From Telopea speciosissima (lineage: Eukaryota; Streptophyta; Magnoliopsida; Proteales; Proteaceae), in contig NC_057926.1 of the NCBI RefSeq assembly GCF_018873765.1, forward strand, positions 56,681,378 to 56,745,377: a stretch of 64,000 nt of DNA. Reading direction: 5' to 3'. The position numbers were made by a program, and so were the translations under genes. Shown piece after piece: positions 55,854 through 64,000 of this stretch (the stretch's first letter is position 1; every line of letters starts with the position of its first letter). The notes beneath the pieces are model-generated. The model had not been told where the DNA came from. It saw nothing but the letters and a program-made list of their open reading frames with translations, and made no database searches.

Positions 55854-58818
55854 CCCGAACAGAAAGAAGGGGAGCAACATTATGCAAGGAACGATCGTAG
55901 AGATCAGCGGAGGGGATGATTGAAGATATGAGAAGGAAAAAGAAAGAACAACCGAGAAAAGAAGTGAACCCGTCAAGGAGAATGGTCAGTTGAGCCAACC
56001 TTTGGTGGCACCCAATCTTACGATCCTAGGGGGCCAGGTCAGGAATCAGTAAGAAAGGCGAAAGCACACGCTCGATTCGTCGAAATAGCTAAGACGACTA
56101 GCAAGGTAGCCAGAGCTGACCCGACAATATCTTTTACCACCGACGACATGGAAGGAATTAGCTGGCCTCACGATGATGCCGTCATAGTGCAGATGATAAT
56201 TCGGGATAGGGTGGTCCATAGGATCCTCGTGGACACCGGAGCCTCGGTTGACTTGCTGTCATATGAGGCCTTCAGGCAATTTGGGCTGAAGGACGAAAGC
56301 CTAACTCCCGATGGTACTAACCTGTATGGCTTTTCAGGAGCAGCGGCAAAGATAGAAGGGAGTATAAAGATGCATGTCACAGTGGGAGAGTATCCCAATG
56401 AGATTACTGTGGAAGTCAATTTTATGGTGGTGAGGTCGATATTGGCCTTTAATGCCATCTTGGGCCGACCGGCTTTAAACGCTCTTGGAGCCGTGGTATC
56501 CACCAAGCATTTGAAGATCAAATTCCCAACCCCAAACGGCATAGGGGAATGCCAGACTGACCAAAAAAAAGTCGAGAGAGTGTTATGCTAGCTTTGTCAA
56601 GCATAAAAGTGACTGTGGTGGGATGGCTCTGGCCATAGACGTACCTGACTACAGAGACGAGCTTATAGCTCAGAGAGGAGAACTAGTGGAGGAAGTGATT
56701 GCAATACAGGTTTGTAAGGAAAATCCCAACCGTACAGTTCAGGTCGGTAGCCAATTGCAGTGGGAACTGAAAAACCAGATGACAGCATTCCTACAAGCAA
56801 ACATCGACATCTTCGCATGGTCAGCAGTGGACATACTCCAAATCCCTAAGAGCATTGCGGAACACCGACTCAGCATCAACCCAAGGTGTAGGCCAGTACA
56901 GCAAAAATGGAGAAACTTTGCTACGAAAAGACTACTGGCTATAGAAGTTGAAGTACATAAATTGAAGGACTCGGGGTTTATACAGGAAATAGAATTCCCG
57001 ACCTGGCTATCCAATGTTGTCATAGTCCCGAAGCCTAGTGGTAAGTGGAGGATGTGTGTGGATTTCATAGATCTAAACAAAGCGTGCCCAAAGGATTGCT
57101 ACCCCCTCCCTCGAATAGACCAGTTGATCGATGCAACAGTCGGGCACGAGATGCTCAGTTTTATGGATGCATACTCAGGATACAACCAAATAATGATGAG
57201 CGAAGATGATCAAGAGTACACAGCCTTCAGAACCGAGCAGGGAAACTTCTTTTACAAAGTAATGCCCTTTGGTCTAAAGAATGCGGGGGCAACTTATCAA
57301 AGGACAGTCAATTAGGTATTCAGACCTCAAATAGGGAGGAACATGGAGGTATACGTTGACGATATGCTCGTGAAAAGTGTCCGAGCCGACCAGCATATTG
57401 CTGACCTGAATGAGACCTTCTAATGTCTACGGACCAACAGGATGAAACTCAACCCCGTAAAATGTGTGTTTGGGGTCGCATTGGGAAAGTTCCTCGGGTT
57501 CATAGTTTCCAAACGAGGCATAGAAGCAAACCCCAATAAGATAAAAGCCCTGCAGGATATAGATCCTCCCCGAACTATGAAGGAGGTGCAGAGGTTGACA
57601 GGAAGAATAGCTGCCCTCAATCGATTCGTGGCCCAGGCAGGGGATAAATGCTTACCCTTTTTTACCACATTGAAAAATCTTCAGAACCCTAAGGATTTCC
57701 AATGAACTCAGGAATGCCAGAAGGCCTTTGAAGAATTAAAGGAATATTTATAAAGAGCCCCCTTGTTGTTCCGACCCGTTCAGGGTGAGGAATTATCACT
57801 TTACTTGGTGGTAATAAGAGTAGCGGTGAGTGTCGTCCTTCTCAAGATAGATGAATGTATCCAATCATAGCCACCGATCTATTACGTCAGCCACATGCTG
57901 ATAGGAGCTGAAACAAGATACCTGCAGGTTGAGAAGATAGCCTTCGCCGTTATAATAGTGGCACGAAAGCTCCGCCCTTACTTCTAGAGTCACCCGGTCG
58001 CTGTGCGCACAAATCAACCTTTGAAAAAGATCTTGTACAAGCCCGACCTGGCTGGTCGTTTGGTCGGGTGGGCCATGGAGCTCAACAAACATTGTATTAC
58101 CCACAAGCCCAAAAGGGCCATTAAAGGCCAGAGCCTAGCAGACTTCATAGTGGAGTGCACCAGAGGGGATGAAGAAAGTGCTATAGAAGAGGAAGCCGAC
58201 CCAGGCTCATGGTCGTTATTCGTGGATGGCTCAAGGAACTCCATGGGTAGTGGAGATGGCCTGATACTGACTAGTCCTGAGGGTTTCAGAATCTAGTATG
58301 TTCTAAGATTCCAATTCGCGGCATCTAATAATGAAGTAGAATATGAAGCATTGCTGGCAGGACTAAGAGTGGCCCGAGCAGTTCAGGTCAGACGTCTAGT
58401 GGTTTATAGTGATTCTTAGCTGGTGGTCAACCAACTCCGGGGGAGTTACGAAGCAAGGGAGGAAAGAATGACCCTTTATCTGGAGAAGGCCCGAGTACTC
58501 AGCTCAGAGTTTGAGCACTTTGAAATAAACAGTATTCCCAGGAGTGAGAACGGGTCGGCGGATGCCCTTTCAAGACTCGCGACTGGAGGATGGGAAAGCT
58601 TGGATCACTCGGTATACATAGAGAATCTAGATCAGCCATCATACAAAGAGAAGTCACTCATGAACATTATTGAAGAAGGGCCATGCTGGATGGATCCGAT
58701 CATTGTTTATTTGAAAGATGACTTACTGTCGGATGACCGAGCCAAGGCTCGATCGATGGTGAGGAGGGCTGTTATACCCGTACCCCGGGATATAATTAAA
58801 TATTATTTCTTCTCGTGA
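55854..58818 (+). pseudogene. Gypsy Pol remnant: protease, reverse transcriptase, RNase H
   Basis: In the gag frame, after several stops, protease occupies 56148-56591 with the catalytic DTGAS at 56232-56246. The reverse transcriptase then lies one frame away from 56623, with WRMCVDFIDLNKACP, SFMDAYSGYNQI and YVDD (57352-57363). RNase H follows, and a second one contains LFVDGSRN and [12 protein letters not shown] (58200-58600). From 56623 to 58818 the frame never shifts, but stops fall at 57313, 57421, 57703, 57751, about 57868, 57986, 58294 and 58418. Most are TAG/TAA at Gln positions or TGA at a Trp position. No integrase. It cannot make a working polyprotein. Confidence 0.85.
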
Positions 58819-59112
58819 TGTGTAGATACCGCTGCCATGTATGCTGGTGACCTGTTCTCCATGATGGTCAAACCTAGCTATAAAATCGTTGACCACAGTA
58901 CGGGTTTGCCTGTGGAGGAAAGATTCCTCAACCATCAGTGGGGAAAGTTCGTTGACGGCGACTTCGTTGACTATCCTCCAAGTACCAGCCCGGGAAGCGA
59001 GGAGTTTAGGAGAGAGCATCCTGGACCGTCACCTCAGTTGGATAATTCGTTCACTGATGATCTTGGCATTGCCGTGGCGAAGCTATTCGGGGTCATGGGT
59101 GATAAACCATGA
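58819..59112 (+). CDS. Unrecognised ORF next to the truncated Gypsy end
   Basis: The frame opens after TGA 58816-58818 and runs to TGA 59110-59112, about 97 codons, first ATG at 58837. The product (AAMYAGDLFSMMVKPSYKIV.., ERFLNHQWGKFVDGDFVDYP..) looks like ordinary soluble protein sequence, not retroelement, with balanced codon use. I do not recognise it. It could be a host gene fragment caught between the broken Gypsy and the next LTR. A gene on its own is unlikely as no intron, start context or promoter is evident. Confidence 0.35.
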   Translation, partial: CVDTAAMYAGDLFSMMVKPSYKIVDHSTGLPVEERFLNHQWGKFVDGDFVDYPPSTSPGSEEFRREHPGPSPQLDNSFTDDLGIAVAKLFGVMGDKP

Positions 59113-61767
59113 CAGGGGTAAAGTAAGTTCTAGCCCTCAAGTCTTATTATTTATTCTTCCCTTGGTGACCTCGAAGTGCGGGTCCAGGCCCGAACCGCTC
59201 GAGCTATTTCATGAGAGAAGGGAATATTTTAAGTTCGGGTCCCACTTACCTTTGGGAAGTACATTGGGGACTTATACCCATCTCATATGAACCCATCTTA
59301 AAAATGGGCTTTTCCCTAATTAAAGTTGTGGGCAGGCCCATTTAACTTAAGAAGCCATTTAACTAGTATGGCCCATTTCACTAAGGGCCCATTTAACCAA
59401 TTGACACAATGATGGGTTATTCCATTCACTTACCCACATAGAACTAATGGGTCGACCCATTAAGCCTCATGACCCATTTGACTAGAGGTACCCAAATACC
59501 CATTTATTATAAATAAATCCAAGAGAGAGAGAGAGAACATTTACTTCTCCTTCATCATTCTCATCTACCCTAAACCGTGGAGGAGAGAAAGAGGAGAGAA
59601 AGAGGAGGAGGAAGGTGGAGAAGCTTGGTGGAAGGTGGAGACCCCATCTCTTGGAGCCATAAATCGTGGAGCTCTCTCATCTTGGGGGTAGGTAAGCTAA
59701 TGAAGCTTCTTCCTTCTTCTATTTCGGATTTTAAAAGGGGTTGGGTAATGGGAGAGATTGACCTAGAGCTCTCTTGGAACCTAAGAAGTCGATGGAGCCT
59801 TAAAGCCTAAGCTATGGTGGAGTTATTTCACTCCATTATGAGCTCTAATGTAAGGGTTCTCATTTCCATTTGAGAAATTTAAGGTTGGACCCTATTATGC
59901 TTTAGGTTAGGTTCTTCTCGGTTCCTTCTCTTGAACCTATTGTGATTGAATGGACCTAGAGAGGTCTTAGGACCCTAATGAGCTTAGGATGGAGTTTCCT
60001 AGATGTTCTTATGCTTTAAAATCACTTGAAAATGGAGCCCTTGGAGGGGGATCCTTCAGATTTTGGACCTGCAGGTGTGAGGATTTACATGTGGTTTAAG
60101 ACCTGCAAGAAACCACCCTGAAATTACCTCCCTGAGAAGGCCCCTGGAAAGCTCGGATTTATGGGCGGTTTCATTTTTCTGAGAAACCACATCTGCAACC
60201 GACCTTGACTGAAACTGTCCTGAGCCCCTGGTTTCCTAGGATTTACATGTGGTTGCAGAATTTGGGCATGAAACCACATCTGCAACCGACCTTGACTGAA
60301 ACTGTCCTGAACCCCTGGTTTCCTAGGATTTACATGTGGTTGCAGAATTTGGGCATGAAACCACTCCTGCAACCACTCTGTTTCTGAAACCTTATACTTA
60401 AGTGATTATGGGAGACCTTTTGGGGATCCTTTCCCTTCGCTCGTTTAACCTTATTTTACTCTTTGTTTAGGTTAATATATCCATCTTGTGGCTTATTGCT
60501 TGATCGAGGCGACAACTTATAATCTTGGTGCTTGGCATATACATTGTGAGTGGGTTTGGTTGTTTGGGCTTGATATTATTATTGTATTATATATATTATG
60601 TAATCATTATAATTATTAAGCATGTTTGCGCATATTGCATACTTTTATATATGATTATTATAATGTTGATGGGAGATGTTGTACTTTGATGGGTCTCGAT
60701 GCCGGTGGGTACCGGTGCCGGAACCCCGAATACTATATACATTTATGAAGAAATTATGTTGAATGCCATGTTGAATGTATGCGCCGTCGGTCGGTAATCG
60801 GGCACTAAACCAGATGAAAAGTTGATGCGCCGGGATTACCTCTCGGGATGATAGGACTTACATGTAGTATATTTGTGGCTAGGATTTCACACCCTTATGC
60901 TACGACCCTTACCAACAGGGGTTTAGGTGTTGGGTAATCAGTACATCGGATTCTGTGAAGGTGGGAGAGGCCAGTCATGGTAGTATTGGTTATCAGGGGT
61001 CTACCGCTGAGTGGTCTTGGAGGCTTCGATCGACGTAGGTCCCACGTGACAATTGAGGTTTCATTGTGGCGATAAGTTAAGTGACCCACAGTGTCTCCCG
61101 AGTTGTCACAGTAGCATATGCCATTGACTTAGTTGTTTGTTAGGTGGAAAAATGGACTTAACATGTGCATGCATCATTGGACTATGTGAATTGCGTGTTT
61201 GTGCATCCCCATCCCCTCACTGGCTCAGTGGAGCTAACCCCCTCGTGCGTACATTTTTTTTAGATTATGATGCAGGTGACGGATATCTCACGGGACTTGG
61301 AGTTCAGCCCTCGGGATACGATGAGATTGGTGAGGAGGAGTCGGAGGCCGTGTTTGAGGAACATGGCGACGGGTGTCCTTGCGATGATTGTGCCTACGGG
61401 CCGTGAGGATATTCGGGACTTGATCCCTTTTGATTTACTTTTGGGGCTAAGGCCTATGTTGAAATATTTACCGTTATACCATTTTGATAGTTATTAGATG
61501 GTCATTGGAAATGTAACTAATTACTGTATTTATCATCTAGCCTTTGAACATCTTGTAACTATTCGATTTATATGCTTCCGCAATACTACTGATCCTTGGA
61601 ATGTAATATTCCTTTTTCCGCGTTCTAATATTATATTGTGTTAATATTGATTTGACTGTGCGTTGGGACACTATGTCAGTGATCCGGGCGGTTTAGTAGG
61701 ATGACAAGCGTCGTCCTAGTCACCCTTTATAATGTATTTTATCCCTTGTTGGGATGGGGGCGTGACA
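59113..61767 (+). repeat. Long LTR of a second Gypsy-type element (5' edge approximate)
   Basis: Ends GGGATGGGGGCGTGACA just before an initiator-Met primer site. Length of about 2.6 kb and the GTGACA end suit Tekay/Del-type chromovirus LTRs. It contains (GA)n at 59525-59535 and an 87-bp tandem repeat. Short ORFs inside have no domain. The 5' edge is set where the preceding ORF ends and could be off by some tens of bases. Confidence 0.55.
60184..60391 (+). repeat. 87-bp tandem repeats inside the long LTR
   Basis: Two near-identical units start at 60184 and 60271 (AAACCACATCTGCAACCGACC to TTTGGGCATG), followed by a partial third (AAACCACTCCTGCAACC). A diverged half-unit precedes at about 60085-60180. 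Confidence 0.85.
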
Positions 61768-61770
61768 GCG

Positions 61771-61782
61771 TGGTATCAGAGC
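61771..61782 (+). other. Primer binding site (initiator tRNA-Met)
   Basis: TGGTATCAGAGC, a perfect match, three bases after the LTR end, followed by GAGATGCTCTGC as in many Gypsy and Copia elements. Confidence 0.8.
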
Positions 61783-62157
61783 GAGATGCTCTGCACCAGC
61801 CACAGTCTAGCGGAATTGTGATTTACTCTACACAATAGGTTGCTAAGTTAAAAGCTTCTAACAATGCATAATTGGAATGTGTGCGAATGCTAGGGAGAAA
61901 ACTAGTTTAGAGAGAAAGCCGAAGACAATAGCAAATAATAGGCACAACAGTGGGAGGAAAGACATGTGTATATATATACATATATATTCCTTAGTTTCAG
62001 TTGTCAATACATCTTCCATAAGCCAAAGGAGGGATTATAAAAAATTTCAGCTGAACTATAGACTTCAATTTCTTACAGCCAAGAAAAAGAAAAATACTAA
62101 ATGGTAAGATAAATAACTAAGAGTCCATAGAGAGCATGGTGGGAATGGACAGGAGGT
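61783..62157. other. Leader of the second Gypsy-type element
   Basis: Non-coding DNA with an (AT)n run near 61969-61987. No gag start is visible on the plus strand. Confidence 0.5.
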
Positions 62158-63306
62158 CTACTGCTCCATCTCATCATCACTGCTGGGCTCATCCTCTGTG
62201 CCCTCATCATGGAGGTAGGAGTGCAAGTCCTCCATTTGCTGCTCGAAGCTCTCCATGCGTCTGTCTGATGCATCGAGCCTAGTGTTCACTCCTTCAAACC
62301 CCTGAGCCATGCTGGTGCTCATCTGGGCCAAAGCTGCAAGAATCCTGTCGATGTCAGACCCACTAGGAGCAGTGTCGGATGAAGAGGCCGCATGTACAGC
62401 CGGCTGAGGAGGAGGCTCCTGTACCTGAGGCTCAGGCCCGTAACCCTCTGCTGGGACCATTGGCTCCCCATCACTATATGCATCCATCACAATTCGCATC
62501 CTCGCCACTGTATTACGATCTAGAGGTGGATCTTCAGTTAAGTCTTGATCCTCCTCACTCAAGTCAACTCCAAAATGCTGGAATATAGTGGTGAGCAGCC
62601 TCCCATAGGGTAAATCTAAGTTCTTCCTGGGATTTCGCCCTGCATGATCCATGGTCCGCATGATAATGTAGGGCAGGCAGATTGGAATGCCTTTGTAGAG
62701 GTGATATGCCACATAGCCTATAAAGATGGAAGGCATGGTGCGGTGACCTGCTATAGGCACGATGTTGTGCTGCACAATTTGGCTCAATATCCTTGGAGAC
62801 TTAGCAAAAGAAGTCTCAGGCACCTTCTTCTCGAATGCCCCATGTGTAAGCTCCCTGTATAATTCCCTGTATGCTTCTTTCCTGAGAAAAGAGTAGGGAT
62901 TCTTCCATGGTGCGCAGTAGGTCTTCTCTCCCCAAATAGCTACATTGAGGATGCCTGCCAACTGTGCCCCTGTGAACGAAATAGTGACTCCCTTGACATA
63001 TGAGATGATCCGGTAATCTCGTGTGCCCAGGTTCTCGGTGTGCAAGTTGGAGTAGAAGTGACGAATGAGCTTGGGATAAAATGGCTCTGGAAGGTTGAGG
63101 AGGTTGGACCACCCCAGTGCTTCAAATCTCGGCCCTACTTTGTAGGCCTTGAGGCCTTCCAGTACTACATCCCTTCCCTCCAAAATACTCTTAAACCGAA
63201 AGTAGTCTTGGTACATCTCTTGTTTCTCTAAGTCTTGGAACCATAGTGCATCCAAAACAGCTGGGGCAGCTTGTTCGGCCCGTGCACGCCTTGTTTTAGG
63301 AGCCAT
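62158..63306 (-). CDS. 'Putative plant transposon protein' family ORF, antisense to the LTR
   Basis: 382 residues from ATG 63306 to TAG 62158-62160, without a stop. It begins with a basic MAPKTRRARAEQ stretch. The central region (FYPKLIRHFYSNLH, RDYRIISYVKGVTISFTGAQLAGILN, HNIVPIAGHRTMPS) matches what plant genomes list as a putative plant transposon protein domain, found in many transposon-borne ORFs; its biochemical role is unknown. A Pro/Gln-rich linker follows, then a coiled-coil-like tail (DRILAALAQMSTSMAQGF..) and an acidic end (SSDDEMEQ). The frame is also open above this ATG, after an AG that could be a splice acceptor. It reads opposite to the adjacent LTR and primer site. Confidence 0.65.
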   Translation of the reverse strand: MAPKTRRARAEQAAPAVLDALWFQDLEKQEMYQDYFRFKSILEGRDVVLEGLKAYKVGPRFEALGWSNLLNLPEPFYPKLIRHFYSNLHTENLGTRDYRIISYVKGVTISFTGAQLAGILNVAIWGEKTYCAPWKNPYSFLRKEAYRELYRELTHGAFEKKVPETSFAKSPRILSQIVQHNIVPIAGHRTMPSIFIGYVAYHLYKGIPICLPYIIMRTMDHAGRNPRKNLDLPYGRLLTTIFQHFGVDLSEEDQDLTEDPPLDRNTVARMRIVMDAYSDGEPMVPAEGYGPEPQVQEPPPQPAVHAASSSDTAPSGSDIDRILAALAQMSTSMAQGFEGVNTRLDASDRRMESFEQQMEDLHSYLHDEGTEDEPSSDDEMEQ

Positions 63307-63562
63307 TGATTTCCCTAACCTGCAACCAAGGAAGGCCAAGAATATAAAAACATATTAAATCAATGCTTGGATATTAAGGCCTAAGCAAATATTCAATGAA
63401 AAGAGATAAGGAATTAGAACCTAGACCTTGATTCCTACAACAAATTAATTAAATTACAGCAGGGAATTTTACTAGAAAATTTTTGTGGTGAATGGTCTAA
63501 GGAGTTAGGAAAAAGGGGAATACGTGGCCACCAGGTAGATGCAATCATAGAGAATAAATGTG
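63307..63562. other. Upstream sequence of the antisense ORF
   Basis: AT-rich, with no recognised promoter. A TTGCAG acceptor-like site on the minus strand at 63321-63326 would allow an upstream exon. Confidence 0.4.
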
Positions 63563-64000
63563 CATGGCCATATTATGCTTGGAGAGCATTATATTATGTA
63601 AGCAATTAGTTCAAACAAAATTGGATTGATTTGATAAGAAAATTTGCTAAGAAATCCAAAGAGGAAATTTTCAGATTTGGGTTTGGAAGTTGAATGGCAT
63701 AGTAAACAATATAAATACATGGCCATATTATACCTAGAACATGAAGTTTTATACCAAATACCTAGTTCAAGCAATATATGGAGCTAATTTGTAGTAAATC
63801 ATGCTTAGAACTTCAAAGAAAAGAAATTTCAGATATGGTGCATGGATTTTAAATCATAGGGACAACTATTCATAGCCATGTTATGTTTGGGATTAAGCCC
63901 TCTTATGAAATGATAAATACAAACAAACAAGGGGTGCATTCGATCATGAGGCATGCTTGAATCTCTAAAAGAAAATTTTCAGATGTGATTCTTGAAGTTC
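63563..64000 (+). repeat. Diverged ~154-bp tandem repeats, running off the window
   Basis: Units start at 63563, 63718 and 63871 (spacing 155 and 153). Each has (C/T)ATGGCCAT(A/G)TTAT-like heads and an AAATTTTCAGAT(T/A/G)TG-like core 100-130 bases later. The last unit is cut by the window end. Confidence 0.65.

Larger units (their letters stand above)
53590..58818 (+). mobile_element. Tat-like Ty3/Gypsy element, 3'-truncated
   Basis: A left LTR (about 53590-54127) is followed by a primer site, gag, protease, reverse transcriptase and two RNase H regions in Gypsy order. The gag zinc motif and the doubled RNase H are typical of the Tat lineage. Integrase and the right LTR are missing; similarity to the element stops near 58818. 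Confidence 0.85.

Noticed and set aside
63563-64000. CRISPR-like array
   Set aside because: The repeat units are about 154 bp and diverged throughout, and this is plant nuclear DNA.

Overview
This is a stretch of nuclear DNA from a flowering plant. It is AT-rich, has long introns with GT-AG borders, and is dominated by transposable elements: Copia, two types of Gypsy, LINEs, and MITEs of several superfamilies. The host genes are of plant-specific type. I cannot name the species. Only four host loci are supportable: the 3' end of an unrecognised gene (3-278, +), a complete nine-exon cytosolic cysteine--tRNA ligase gene (9462-23931, +), a small plant-specific gene of unknown function (28801-29481, -), and a single-finger C2H2 zinc-finger repressor of the GIS/ZFP5/ZFP6/ZFP8 type (35152-35940, -). 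A tRNA-like sequence lies at 45728-45808.

Layout. 1-9.4 kb: gene end, then a 1.6 kb non-autonomous Copia/TRIM element with a perfect 5-bp target duplication, a near-perfect palindrome, a 1.3 kb element with ~250-bp terminal inverted repeats, and three small inverted-repeat elements. 9.4-24 kb: the CysRS gene, spread over 14.5 kb because introns 2, 3 and 6 are full of repeats (LINE tail, antisense Copia, tandem duplications). Two families of repeats occur in inverted orientation in introns 2 and 3 and so bracket exon 3. 24-45.7 kb: two minus-strand genes set in intergenic DNA rich in microsatellites, a GGGGATT array and a 55-nt C homopolymer inside a local duplication. 45.7-53.5 kb: tRNA-like element, two RTE-type LINE fragments, a probable solo LTR and MITE-like repeats. 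53.6-64 kb: a Tat-like Gypsy element with intact gag but a pol riddled with stop codons and cut off before integrase; then an unrecognised ORF; then a long LTR ending at an initiator-Met primer binding site; then an antisense ORF of the 'putative plant transposon protein' family with ~154-bp tandem repeats behind it.

How the parts fit: the host genes are unrelated single loci, with no operon-like cooperation. CysRS supplies cytosolic Cys-tRNA(Cys). The zinc-finger protein is probably a nuclear repressor in epidermal or trichome development. Retroelement decay is largely by stop codons that fit C-to-T (or G-to-A) change, as expected from methylated cytosine. I saw no clear undescribed system. 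The best leads are the inverted repeats around CysRS exon 3, the duplicated and broken N-terminus of the 29 kb gene, the antisense ORF behind a primer binding site, and the odd tRNA-like sequence.
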